64,000 bases of DNA from Komagataeibacter nataicola (lineage in GTDB: Bacteria > Pseudomonadota > Alphaproteobacteria > Acetobacterales > Acetobacteraceae), in the NCBI RefSeq assembly GCF_003207795.1, contig NZ_NIRT01000009.1:62001-126000 (forward strand), in the 5' to 3' direction. The notes beneath the pieces were generated by a model. That model did not search any database. It was not told the DNA's origin and was given only the letters and a program-made list of their open reading frames with translations. Positions 45,165-54,150 of the stretch are shown here, piece by piece. Positions within the stretch are counted from its first letter, which is position 1; each line of letters begins with the position of its first letter. The position numbers and the translations under genes are program-made.

Positions 45165-46085
45165 ATGAAAACAGCTTTTCTTCTTGCCACAGCACTGGCG
45201 CTTGCGCCCATGGCGGCGCGGGCGGCAGATGATCACGCACCGCTGCGTTTCGTGCTGATTCCCAAGACGGTTCACCCATGGTTTGACAAGGTGAATACCG
45301 GCGCCCAGGCGGCGGCAGACCTGCTGGGAAAAACGACGGGGCGCAAGGTGGAAATTGAATACCGCGCGCCTGAAACCGCCGATGTATCCTCACAGAACGA
45401 TATCATCGAACGCGCGATCGCAACCCATCCCGACGGGCTGATCCTCGACATGCTGGATGAAAAGGGCAACCACGCCACCATGCTCGAGGCCGTGGATGAA
45501 AAGGTGCCCATGACGGTGTTTGACTCCCTTCCGCCCGAAGGGATGGACATCACGGCAGTGGGGGCCGATTTCTGTGAACAGGGCACGATCGCGGCCCAGC
45601 GCCTTGCAGGGCTGATCGGGGAAAAGGGGGAGGTCGCGATCATGATCGGCGTGCCGACCGCCCCCAACCATACCCGGCGCGCGGAATGCGAACGCGCGGC
45701 GTTTGCCAGGTATCCGCAGATCAGGGTGGTCGCGACCGGTATTGATAACGACAGTATCGAAACCGCGCAGAAACAGGCTTCCGCCATCATGCAGGCCCAT
45801 CCCGATCTTGCCGGATGGGTGGCGTGCGATGCAGCCGGCCCGGTCGGCATCGGTCAGGCCATCCGTGAAAGCGGGCGCACGGGCAAGGTCAAGGAAGTGG
45901 GCCTGGATAACCTGAACGACATGATCCAGCTCATCCGTGACGGGGTGGCGGATTCATCGGCCTCCAGCCGCCCCGAAATGCAGGGCTACTGGGCGGTCAT
46001 CGCCGCATGGCAGCGCGCACTGGGCCAGAAGACGCCCAAATACATAGATACCGGCATAGATGTCCTGACCAAGAAGAACATCTGA
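45165..46085 (+). CDS. Periplasmic sugar/polyol-binding protein of ABC importer
   Basis: An RbsB-like type I binding protein. The signal peptide MKTAFLLATALALAPMAARA is cleaved before ADDH; two alternating alpha/beta lobes follow (FVLIPKTVHPWFDKVNTGAQ, IERAIATHPDGLILDMLDEK, EVAIMIGVPTAPNHTRRAEC, EVGLDNLNDMIQLIRDG). It delivers substrate to the permease encoded at 47610. A tetritol such as erythritol or threitol, or erythrulose, is inferred from the operon; the binding residues do not reveal it. Confidence 0.9.
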   Translation: MKTAFLLATALALAPMAARAADDHAPLRFVLIPKTVHPWFDKVNTGAQAAADLLGKTTGRKVEIEYRAPETADVSSQNDIIERAIATHPDGLILDMLDEKGNHATMLEAVDEKVPMTVFDSLPPEGMDITAVGADFCEQGTIAAQRLAGLIGEKGEVAIMIGVPTAPNHTRRAECERAAFARYPQIRVVATGIDNDSIETAQKQASAIMQAHPDLAGWVACDAAGPVGIGQAIRESGRTGKVKEVGLDNLNDMIQLIRDGVADSSASSRPEMQGYWAVIAAWQRALGQKTPKYIDTGIDVLTKKNI

Positions 46086-46114
46086 TTTTTCCGGATAGTG
46101 ATGGAGTAACGACC

Positions 46115-47620
46115 ATGACGGTTCTCCACGTTTCATCCCTGCGCAAGACCTATCCCGGCGTTGTGGCGCTGGACCATGTTGACCTGACGCTGGAAGCGGG
46201 GAAGGTCCATATCCTCGCCGGGGAAAATGGCGCGGGAAAATCCACGCTGATCAAGGTGCTGACCGGCCTCGTGAGCCCCGATGCGGGCAGCGTGGAAATA
46301 GAGGGCCATGACGCGCTGGCCGATCGCGCCCTGTTTGCCCGCGTGGCGTATGTGCCGCAGGAACTCAGCCTGTTCCCCACCATGACGGTTGCGGAAAACA
46401 TGTTCATGCCCTTCGCCAAATCCGGTTTCGGGCGCATGACCGTATCACGCACGGCAATGGAAGCGGCAGCGCAGAAGCTCATGACCCGCTTTGGCATGCA
46501 TGCCCGGCCGGGGCAGAAGGTGGGCCATATCAGCGTGCCCGACCAGCAGCTCCTGCAGATTGCACGTGCGGCCAGCGCCGAGGATTTCCGGGTGCTGATC
46601 CTTGATGAACCCACGTCCTCGCTCACATCGAGCGAGACGGAACACCTGTTTTCCATCCTGCGCACGCTGCGCGATGAAGGCTGCGCGATCGTGTTCGTCT
46701 CGCACCGGATGGAGGAGATTTTCGCGCTGGGGGATACGGTAACCGTGCTGCGCAACGGGCGCAGCGTGGGCACCTGCCCCATGGCGGAACTCGATGAAGG
46801 CGAACTGATCCGCCTCATGTCCGGCAATAGCGTGCAGCTTGATGAAAGCTTCCAGCCCGGCGTCGCGTCGGGCACACAGGATGTCATCGTCGATGTGGCG
46901 CATCTGTCCGGTCCCGGCTTTACCGATGCCTCCTTTACCCTGCGCCGGGGCGAAATTCTCGGCTTTGCCGGGCTGGTGGGGGCGGGGCGATCCGAACTCA
47001 TGCAGACCATGTTTGGCTATCACCGCGCAACGGCAGGCCGGTGCGTGCTGGATGGGCATGAGATCCCGCGCGGCAGGCCGGACAGGGCCGTGGCGATGGG
47101 CATGCTCTACCTGCCTGAGGAGAGGCGGCACCATGGCATTTTTCCGCTGCTGAGCGTGCGCGAGAATATTGCCGTGTCCGTCATGGACCAGATCATGGGC
47201 GGTGGCGTCATTTCATCCGGCCGGGAACGGCGTGTGGTGGCCGATGCCATCGAGCGCTTCGATGTGCGCACGTCATCGGCGGAAAAAAAGATCATGTATC
47301 TGTCGGGTGGCAACCAGCAAAAGGCGATCATCGGCCGCGCCATGGCGCGCAGGCCGCGTGTGCTGATCTTTGATGAGCCGACCAAGGGCATCGACATCGG
47401 CACAAAGTTCCAGATCTACCGCATCATGCAGCAACTGGCGGAAGAGGGGGTGGGAATCATCCTCGTCTCCTCCGAAATGGCGGAGCTGCAACGCTGCGCC
47501 ACCCGCATCATCACCATGCATGCCGGGCGGATCACCGGTTCGTTCGACCAGGCCACGACCGACATCAATACACTTGTGGGCGCGATTATCGGCGCGCCGG
47601 AGGTTCGTCATGTCGCTTGA
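46115..47620 (+). CDS. Sugar ABC importer ATPase, two nucleotide-binding domains
   Basis: A tandem ATPase of the RbsA/MglA type (501 aa). First domain: Walker A GENGAGKST (36-44) and LILDEPTSSLTSSE; the usual signature is altered to ISVPDQQ. Second domain: a degenerate Walker A (GLVGAGRSELM), LSGGNQQKAIIGRA signature and LIFDEPTKGIDIG. The asymmetry between halves is normal for the family. The ATG at 46115 has GGAG 9 nt ahead. It energises the permease at 47610, whose start overlaps this stop by 11 bp. Confidence 0.94.
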   Translation: MTVLHVSSLRKTYPGVVALDHVDLTLEAGKVHILAGENGAGKSTLIKVLTGLVSPDAGSVEIEGHDALADRALFARVAYVPQELSLFPTMTVAENMFMPFAKSGFGRMTVSRTAMEAAAQKLMTRFGMHARPGQKVGHISVPDQQLLQIARAASAEDFRVLILDEPTSSLTSSETEHLFSILRTLRDEGCAIVFVSHRMEEIFALGDTVTVLRNGRSVGTCPMAELDEGELIRLMSGNSVQLDESFQPGVASGTQDVIVDVAHLSGPGFTDASFTLRRGEILGFAGLVGAGRSELMQTMFGYHRATAGRCVLDGHEIPRGRPDRAVAMGMLYLPEERRHHGIFPLLSVRENIAVSVMDQIMGGGVISSGRERRVVADAIERFDVRTSSAEKKIMYLSGGNQQKAIIGRAMARRPRVLIFDEPTKGIDIGTKFQIYRIMQQLAEEGVGIILVSSEMAELQRCATRIITMHAGRITGSFDQATTDINTLVGAIIGAPEVRHVA

Positions 47621-48626
47621 AACCACATTCCCCACCACACCGCCCACCCCGCCGCGCCTGCCGCCCCTGCGCAGGCTGGCCGCACGCTGCATGAGCAGCC
47701 CGCTCGGTGGCGTCATTGCGGCCCTTGTCCTGATCTTTGGCGCGTCATGCCTGCTGTCGCCGCATTTCCTGACCGGCTTCAACATGATGATTATGGCCCG
47801 CGCGCTGGCCTTTATCGGGCTGGTCACGATCGGGCAGTCGATCCTCATGATCCTTGGAGAACTCGACCTGTCGGTCGGGGCGATTGGCGGGCTGGCCGGT
47901 ATTACGGGCGGCATGCTGATGGTGCAGGCGGGGCTGAACCCGTGGCTGTCGCTGGTACTGTGCCTGCTGCTCGGAACTGTCTGCGGCATGTTCAATGGCG
48001 TGCTGATTACCCAGTTGCGGCTGCATTCGCTGGTGCTGACCATCGGTATGGCTGGCGTGTACGGCGGCGCGATCCTGGTGGCGACCAAGGGGGTGGCCAT
48101 TACCGGCGTGCCCGTTGACATTTCCTTCCTGGGCCGTGGGCTGGTTTATGGCGTGCCGGTGCCTTTCCTCATCCTGCTCGCCTGCCTTGGGGTGGTGGCC
48201 TTTGTCATGGTGCGCACGCCGGTCGGGCGGTACGTCTATGCCATTGGCAGCAATCCTGAAGCCGCCCGCATGCTCGGCCTGCGGGTGGACGCCATCCGTA
48301 TCGCCGCTTTCGCCACGGCGGGCTTCCTGTCAGCCCTTGCGGGGATTCTTATGGTGGCGCGGCTGGGCACGGCGCAGCCCTCCATTGGCGATACATGGGT
48401 GCTGGCCCCCATCGCGGCTGCCGTCATTGGCGGTGTTGCGACCACGGGGGGGCTGGGCAGCCCGGTGGGGGCGGTTCTGGGTGCCGTCATCATCGGCATG
48501 ATCGAGAACATCATCGTGCTGTTTGGCATCTCGCCTTACTGGCAGTCGGTGGTCAGCGGCGGAATTGTGGTGCTGGCCATCTCCTTTGATTCCCTGGCGC
48601 GTCGCTACCTGCACCGTGAGGCATGA
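47610..48626 (+). CDS. Sugar ABC importer permease (RbsC-like)
   Basis: A 338-residue inner-membrane protein with about nine or ten helices. IGQSILMILGELDLSVGAI is the classic permease motif, and VRTPVGRYVYAIGSNPEAAR is the loop that contacts the ATPase. The ATG at 47610, with GGAGG at 47599-47603, lies inside the end of the ATPase gene, indicating coupling. A longer upstream frame lies wholly within the ATPase gene and is not used. It probably works as a homodimer. Confidence 0.94.
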   Translation: MSLETTFPTTPPTPPRLPPLRRLAARCMSSPLGGVIAALVLIFGASCLLSPHFLTGFNMMIMARALAFIGLVTIGQSILMILGELDLSVGAIGGLAGITGGMLMVQAGLNPWLSLVLCLLLGTVCGMFNGVLITQLRLHSLVLTIGMAGVYGGAILVATKGVAITGVPVDISFLGRGLVYGVPVPFLILLACLGVVAFVMVRTPVGRYVYAIGSNPEAARMLGLRVDAIRIAAFATAGFLSALAGILMVARLGTAQPSIGDTWVLAPIAAAVIGGVATTGGLGSPVGAVLGAVIIGMIENIIVLFGISPYWQSVVSGGIVVLAISFDSLARRYLHREA

Positions 48627-48664
48627 AGGCGCGGTTGCGACGTTTTCCCGTTAGCTGAGGATAT

Positions 48665-50461
48665 ATGCAAATGACCAGAATTTGCGGCAATGCATCCGAA
48701 TTCGCCCACTCCGCCCTGCATGGCTACAGTCTTGTTTACCGTGACATCGTGCGCATGGTGCGCGGCGGGGTCGTACGCGCAAAGGCAGGCCGGGCGGGCA
48801 AGGTGGCGGTGGTTGTGGGGGGTGGTTCAGGCCATTACCCTGCCTTTAACGGCTATGTCGGCACCGGCTTTGCCGATGCGGCGGTGGCGGGGGATATCTT
48901 TGCCTCGCCATCCACGCAGGCCATCTATTCCGTGGCGCGCAGGGCCGAGCGGGGCGGCGGCGTGATCCTGGGTTTCGGAAACTATGCGGGCGACGTGCTG
49001 AACTTCGGCATCGCGGCGGAGCGCCTGCGCCGTGAAGGGATCGATACCCGCCTGCTGGCCACGACCGATGACGTGGCCAGCGCCGAGGTGGGCGACATGG
49101 CGCGCAGGCGCGGCATTGCAGGCGACATGACCGTGTTCCGGATTGTGGGGGCTGCGGCCGAAGAAGGGCTGGACCTTGATGCGGTCGAGGAAGTGGGGCG
49201 GCGCGCCAATAGCCAGACCCGCACCTTTGGCGTGGCGTTTGAAGGCTGCACCCTGCCCGGGGAGGCCGACCTGCTGTTCCATGTGCCCAGAAACCGCATG
49301 GCGCTTGGGCTTGGCGTGCATGGTGAACCGGGCATAGATGAACAGGACATTCCGCCACCCGCGCAACTGGCGCATGTGCTGTTTGACCGTATTCTGGCGG
49401 AACTGCCCGATGGCGCGCCCCGGCGGGTTGCGATCGTGCTCAACGGGCTGGGCAGCACCAAGCATGAGGAACTGTTTGTGCTGTGGGAGGCGCTCGCCCC
49501 CCTGCTGGCGCAGGCGGGCCTGACCGTCATTGCCCCGCTGGTGGGGGAATATGTGACCAGTCTTGATATGGCAGGCTGTTCCCTGACCATGACGTGGCTG
49601 GATGAGGAACTGGAGCGCTACTGGCGTGCGCCGGTCGAGACGGCAGCCCTGCGCCATGCGGGCATTATGGGTGAACCTGACACCACCGGCAGCGTGATGG
49701 AGGAAGCCCCCCCTGTGGTTCATGCCCCGGCCGGAACCCCGGCTGGCCGACGTGGTGGCCTGTGCGTGGCGGAAACCATGACGCGGCTGGCGCAGGCGCT
49801 GGCCGGGGCGGAGGGTGAACTGGGCCGTATTGATGCCGTGGCCGGGGATGGCGATCACGGGCAGGGCATGGCCCGCGGGTCGGCGGCCGCCCGTCAGGCC
49901 GCCCGTCAGGCCGCGCAGGCCCGTGCCGGGGCCGCGACCGTGCTGGCGGCGGCGGCAGATGCATGGGCCGACCGTGCGGGTGGCACATCAGGCGCATTGT
50001 GGGGTGAGGGCCTGCGTGCCTTCAGCACGGCGCTGGATGATGTATCCGTGCCTGATGCGCGGCAACTGGTTCACGGCGCCCGGTGCGCCATGGAACGTGT
50101 CATGCAACTGGGGCGGGCGCAGGTTGGCGACAAGACGCTCATGGACGCGCTGGTTCCCTTTGTTGAAACGCTGGAACGTGAGTGCGACCATGGGTGCGCC
50201 CTGTCCGGCGCGTGGCAGGTGGCGGCGGATGCGGCGCAGAAGGCTGCGGACGCCACGCGTGACTTGCTGCCGCGCATGGGGCGCGCCCGCACCCATGGCA
50301 CGCGCAGCCTGGGCCACCCTGATGCCGGGGCCCTGTCGCTGGCGCTGTGCCTGCGCGTGGTGGGGGAAGGGCTACCCCTGATCGAGCCGGCATCTGTATC
50401 GATGCTGCCCATGGAGCATATGAGCGGGGAAAAACCGGTTCTGGACGAATTTCGTTCCTGA
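48665..50461 (+). CDS. Dihydroxyacetone-kinase family (DhaK-DhaL fusion), probable erythrulose kinase
   Basis: One chain holds a DhaK substrate domain (about 1-335) and a DhaL ATP domain (about 365-575). DhaK shows VVVGGGSGHYPAFNGYVGTG and LGVHGEPGI, with His219 in the position that binds the ketose covalently. DhaL shows AVAGDGDHGQGMARG with the Mg-binding Asp residues and DRAGGTSGALWGEG. The ATP-using fusion form occurs in DHA kinases and in the D- and L-erythrulose kinases DerK/LerK. As last gene of the tetritol operon it more likely phosphorylates erythrulose than dihydroxyacetone, giving the locus a second entry route. Confidence 0.88.
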   Translation: MQMTRICGNASEFAHSALHGYSLVYRDIVRMVRGGVVRAKAGRAGKVAVVVGGGSGHYPAFNGYVGTGFADAAVAGDIFASPSTQAIYSVARRAERGGGVILGFGNYAGDVLNFGIAAERLRREGIDTRLLATTDDVASAEVGDMARRRGIAGDMTVFRIVGAAAEEGLDLDAVEEVGRRANSQTRTFGVAFEGCTLPGEADLLFHVPRNRMALGLGVHGEPGIDEQDIPPPAQLAHVLFDRILAELPDGAPRRVAIVLNGLGSTKHEELFVLWEALAPLLAQAGLTVIAPLVGEYVTSLDMAGCSLTMTWLDEELERYWRAPVETAALRHAGIMGEPDTTGSVMEEAPPVVHAPAGTPAGRRGGLCVAETMTRLAQALAGAEGELGRIDAVAGDGDHGQGMARGSAAARQAARQAAQARAGAATVLAAAADAWADRAGGTSGALWGEGLRAFSTALDDVSVPDARQLVHGARCAMERVMQLGRAQVGDKTLMDALVPFVETLERECDHGCALSGAWQVAADAAQKAADATRDLLPRMGRARTHGTRSLGHPDAGALSLALCLRVVGEGLPLIEPASVSMLPMEHMSGEKPVLDEFRS

Positions 50462-50464
50462 CCC

Positions 50465-50504
50465 CCTGCCTGCCCTTGTGCATCCATGCATTGGGGCAGG
50501 CAGG
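50465..50504 (+). terminator. Hairpin ending the tetritol operon
   Basis: CCTGCCTGCCC (50465-50475) and GGGCAGGCAGG (50494-50504) form a perfect 11-bp stem, beginning 4 bases after the kinase stop. No T-run follows, so it may also act as an RNA end-stabiliser. Confidence 0.6.
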
Positions 50505-50582
50505 CACAGTCAGGGTATGGCTGGCGTTAACGGGGGCATCTGTCTGTATGGCGGGACAGCTTTCTTCCTTCGGATAAAAACC

Positions 50583-52052
50583 ATGTCGAAGCCCGTTCTC
50601 GTTATCGGTGCGGGGCCTGTCGGCCTGACCATGGCCGCCGAACTGGCCCGGTATGGTACGTCTGTCAGAATTATCGACAGGCTGCCGACCCGCACTACCG
50701 AGTCCCGTGCCCTGGCCATCTGGCCCCGGACACTGGAACTGCTTGACGCAGCGGGTTGCGCGGATGCGTTTATGGCCACCGGGCTCCGTGCAAACGCTGT
50801 CAGCATTCACGCTGGCAACAGGGTAATTGCCCGGATTCCGTTCGGGGCGATCGCTTCTCCCTTCAGTTACCTGCTGATGATTCCGCAATCGGAAACCGAG
50901 CGGTTGCTAGAAGAACATCTCAAAACTTCAGGTCATACTGTCGAGCGCGAGACCGAACTGACGGACTTTGTTGACAGGGATGACGGAGTTTCATGCACGC
51001 TCATGCATGCGGGCGGCAGGATCGAGACGCTGGAAGCCGCGTGGCTTGTCGGGTGCGATGGTGCGCATTCCTTTGTTCGCGGCAGACTGGGCCTGGCATT
51101 CGAGGGAGACACGCTGCCCATGGGCTTTGTCATCGCTGACGTGCATGTGACAGGCCTTGCGATCCCGCCTGACGAACCGGCGATTTTCTGGCACCCGGAC
51201 GGCGCTGTCATGTTCTTTCCGATAGCGCGGGGCCATTACCGTATCATCGCTGATCTGGGTCCGGTTCCATTGCATATGCCGGACCTTGGAGAAATGCAGG
51301 CCATTGTGGACCGGCGGGGGCCGGGCGGGGTCATCCTGTCCGATCCGGTTTGGCTGTCGGATTTCGGGGTCAACGAACGCAAGGTTCGGGATTACCGCAG
51401 GGGGCGCGTGTTTCTGGCTGGCGATGCGGCCCATATCCATAGCCCTGCCGGTGGCCAGGGCATGAACATGGGCATGCAGGATGCCTTCAATCTCGCCTGG
51501 AAGCTGGCGCTTGTGGAGCGGCAGGAAGCAGGACCATGCCTGCTGAACAGCTACAGTATCGAACGCAGCGGTGTTGCGCTGCAGATCTTGTCGGATTCCA
51601 GCCGTATGACCAGAATTGTCCTGCTCGGAAGCCATCTTGCACAGAGGGTGCGCAACTTTATTGTAAAGCAGGGTTTTCGCATTCCGTTGATGCGCCGTGC
51701 CATTGCCAGTCGGCTTTCCGGAATCCTGATCGACTACCCTGACAGCCCTCTCAACATGGGTTCAGCCCGGGGGCTGCATGGTCCCGGGCCGGGGCAGCGA
51801 CTGATTGCACGGCAAGGTTCCGGGCAAGGTAATATGCCTCGCTTTATCCTTGCCGCCCGGGATAGTGCCGAAGCGCGGGCCATAATGGCGCGTCATGCAT
51901 CCTTGCTGACGCCCGAAATGTGCCTGCCACCGGATGAAAACGGTATCTGGCTGGTGCGACCCGATGGCTATGTTGCGGCTGTTGCAAAAAGTAAGAACTG
52001 GACGGTCATCGATATGGCCCTGAACAGAATGGCGCCGAAACATCGATGCTGA
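50583..52052 (+). CDS. FAD-dependent class A monooxygenase (489 aa)
   Basis: An aromatic-hydroxylase-type flavoprotein. The FAD loop VLVIGAGPVGLTMAAELA is at 5-22, the DG motif is AWLVGCDGAHSFVRG near 153-167, and GRVFLAGDAAHIHSPAGGQG has the GD motif. The C-terminal thioredoxin-like tail ends WLVRPDGYVAAVAK. It uses NAD(P)H and oxygen to hydroxylate a ring or similar substrate; which is unknown. The upstream frame before ATG 50583 overlaps a hairpin and is not used. The same family as the deleted monooxygenase at 7738-8191. It is convergent with the hydrolase gene at 52352. Confidence 0.9.
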   Translation: MSKPVLVIGAGPVGLTMAAELARYGTSVRIIDRLPTRTTESRALAIWPRTLELLDAAGCADAFMATGLRANAVSIHAGNRVIARIPFGAIASPFSYLLMIPQSETERLLEEHLKTSGHTVERETELTDFVDRDDGVSCTLMHAGGRIETLEAAWLVGCDGAHSFVRGRLGLAFEGDTLPMGFVIADVHVTGLAIPPDEPAIFWHPDGAVMFFPIARGHYRIIADLGPVPLHMPDLGEMQAIVDRRGPGGVILSDPVWLSDFGVNERKVRDYRRGRVFLAGDAAHIHSPAGGQGMNMGMQDAFNLAWKLALVERQEAGPCLLNSYSIERSGVALQILSDSSRMTRIVLLGSHLAQRVRNFIVKQGFRIPLMRRAIASRLSGILIDYPDSPLNMGSARGLHGPGPGQRLIARQGSGQGNMPRFILAARDSAEARAIMARHASLLTPEMCLPPDENGIWLVRPDGYVAAVAKSKNWTVIDMALNRMAPKHRC

Positions 52053-52351
52053 CGATGAAATTGAAATAAATTGATGGTAGCCGGCCATGATGCGAAACGG
52101 CCGGATCAGATTAAATTATGCCCGGAAAAAGAGCGGTGGCTGGCAGGCCCCCGAGACTGTTGACATTATTGGCCTACCATAGATCGAGCCGGTTGATTGT
52201 TCGATGACGGTGCGTTGCATTGGCCTTAAAAAGCAGATTCGGATGAACTTCTTCGATCAAAGGCACCCAGACGGAGCCGTCAGTATCAGAAAAGACAGAC
52301 TGCACCATGCTTATGACAAATAACTGTGCACTTCGTTCGGTCGTTCATGGT

Positions 52352-53047
52352 TTAACAGGCCCCGGTTCCGGGCGGCAGGTTATCAGCAAATTGCGTCAAG
52401 GCTGACAGACCCGCACGCCACATGCCAACATTCGCAACGTTGCCAATATGTCCGAGTGTTCCTGCATTTACCAATTCTGCGTTCCACTGAGTGGCAAGGA
52501 AATGCGCCCTGAATAAAGATAACCACTCATCATTCTCACTGGCCATGATGAGAGCGGGAAAAGGCAGCGGTTTACCGGGCAGGGGGCCGAATGCATTTAT
52601 GCGCGCGATGGCAGGGCCTTCATGCTGCTCGATATCAGCCGGTGCGACCAGAAAAGCCCCTGCAACTCCAGGCAGCCCTTCTTCAGCGGCTACACGTGCC
52701 ACGAGTACGGCACCCAGACTGTGTGCAATAAGAATGGCACGCCGATGAACCTGCCGCATTGCAGATAATAAGCCCTGCTTCCATGCGGGGTAAAATGGGT
52801 GCATCCAGTCATCTTGCTGGACCCGATGCACGGATGCTCCGTGCTGCTGTAACAATATTTCCCAGCGGGACTGCCAGTGCCAGGAATTTGATCCATCCAG
52901 ACCCGGTACGATGACGATATCATAATCGCCAAGTGCAGCCGCTGCTTTTCCACATAAGTCGATATCCTCGACTGACGTTTTCAAAAAACCGCATGTCGTC
53001 ATGGGATCAGTTCTTGTACCGTATTGCGACATATTTGAAGAGGACAT
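52352..53047 (-). CDS. RBBP9/YdeN-family serine hydrolase
   Basis: A small alpha/beta hydrolase of the RBBP9 family: IVIVPGLDGSNSWHWQSRWE near the N-terminus (the PGxxGSxxxHWQ signature), nucleophile LIAHSLGAVLVAR, Asp in ASENDEWLS and His in GHIGN. ATG 53047 is preceded by AGGAA at a good distance; starts at 53089 and 53029 are possible. Substrates of the family are mostly unknown. It is convergent with the flavin monooxygenase and shares no obvious operon. Confidence 0.87.
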   Translation of the reverse strand: MSSSNMSQYGTRTDPMTTCGFLKTSVEDIDLCGKAAAALGDYDIVIVPGLDGSNSWHWQSRWEILLQQHGASVHRVQQDDWMHPFYPAWKQGLLSAMRQVHRRAILIAHSLGAVLVARVAAEEGLPGVAGAFLVAPADIEQHEGPAIARINAFGPLPGKPLPFPALIMASENDEWLSLFRAHFLATQWNAELVNAGTLGHIGNVANVGMWRAGLSALTQFADNLPPGTGAC

Positions 53048-53514
53048 GGCATTTCCTGACGTATCAAGCGATGATGTTCTGGTTCCCATATAACGAAATA
53101 AGATAGTGGAATAAGATGCCGATAGATCAGCATCGACAATCCGACAAACGCCGCTTTCGATAGAAAATTTATTTCATAACAGATTGTTAGGATATCATCT
53201 TATACGATAATGGCGATCAGATCTCATAAAAACTAAAAAATATGTATTTTAATTATATAACTATGAAAAATTATATATAAGTTGACATACGATAGGAATC
53301 GTGTATGGTGTTGCACGTTCTCCCCTCAACCCATGACTAGAGTTCGGGATTAAGATTAGATGGTCCATGCCGTTGAACGAATGTGCCGCATGTGTCGATG
53401 TAGCATCGCATCCGCCACACAATCCGTGCTGGCAATCACCAGATAGAATGGTCGGCAGAATGACTGTCGGCCTTGGAACACGCATGAAAGCGTGCAGATA
53501 GGGACAGGATTTCT
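53048..53514. promoter_or_regulatory. AT-rich intergenic region with promoter-like element
   Basis: The stretch 53160-53280 is very AT-rich. TTGACA (53282-53287) and TATGGT (53304-53309) are 16 bp apart, and an inverted repeat ACGAT-N4-ATCGT (53289-53302) fills the spacer, as an operator would. The probable target is the small ORF at 53515, leaving a leader of about 200 nt without a recognised motif. Confidence 0.45.
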
Positions 53515-53718
53515 ATGCTTGAGTCTCAGATTGTAGAAATTGACGGCACATTTCTTGGTGCCCTCATTTTGGAAGCGGACCGTAAAACCCGGCGCTTCTA
53601 TGCCGCGCATGATAGTGTGCGCGATTTTCATAACTATACCGTCAGTGCAGCAGGTGACTTGATGAATCAGGTCGTCCGTCATTATCGTTGCGCACGAGCA
53701 TATGCTGCGATCGGTTAG
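53515..53718 (+). CDS. Small protein of unknown function (67 aa)
   Basis: The frame reads MLESQIVEIDGTFLGALILE then ADRKTRRFYAAHDSVRDFHN and a helical end. A GGACAGGA box sits about 8 nt upstream of the ATG. The composition is that of a folded soluble protein and resembles short hypothetical proteins of acetic acid bacteria with an IDGxFLGA start. No known domain is recognised. It follows a promoter-like element at 53282-53309. Confidence 0.55.
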   Translation: MLESQIVEIDGTFLGALILEADRKTRRFYAAHDSVRDFHNYTVSAAGDLMNQVVRHYRCARAYAAIG

Positions 53719-53855
53719 TCGTTGTGTAATAAGTCATATTTAAAAAGTAAATTTCGTTTATTTTTTATTATAAAAATGACTTTCTATCAGAAATTTTAAA
53801 TTTTTCACTGTCATTCATGTAGTATAAATAACCTCTGCAGGTTAGGAAAAAAGCA

Positions 53856-54033
53856 ATAGCGCACCAGACGCCATCCATAGACTTTTTCCATATTGATATT
53901 GCCGAAGTCCAGATGGTCGAAGAAAAGTTTTATCTTTTCGTTGCCATAAACCGGACAGGTGTCCTTGCGATGACGCAACTAACAGAAGAACGGCCTGCTA
54001 TAATGTGGGGAGCTGGGCCGGGGCAGCCGCTTT
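53856..54033 (+). mobile_element. IS481-family transposase remnant
   Basis: The frame reads PSIDFFHIDIAEVQMVEEKF then YLFVAINRTGVLAMTQLTEE before a divergent end and stop at 54033. This is the central segment of IS481-type transposases (usual FHIDIAEVxTxxGKLYLFVAIDRTSK), including the first catalytic Asp. The regions before and after are missing and no terminal repeats were found. Confidence 0.7.
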
Positions 54034-54088
54034 AAGCCAGATTATGGATCGCGCCAAACTTGCTTTGCTACGATAACTGAAGCAACCG

Positions 54089-54130
54089 GGACCGCATGCG
54101 TTCGTCATAAACGACATGCGGTCCATTTTT
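54089..54130 (+). terminator. Rho-independent terminator
   Basis: GGACCGCATG (54089-54098) and CATGCGGTCC (54115-54124) form a perfect 10-bp stem followed by ATTTTTTG. It ends the transcript crossing the IS481 remnant, or could act as an attenuator in the leader of the exporter gene that starts 20 bp further on. Confidence 0.75.
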
Positions 54131-54150
54131 TGTTATCACAGGATTCTTTC

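Noticed and set aside
48827-49858. 343-codon open frame on the minus strand
   Set aside because: Antisense to the DhaK-DhaL fusion gene, which has all active-site motifs.
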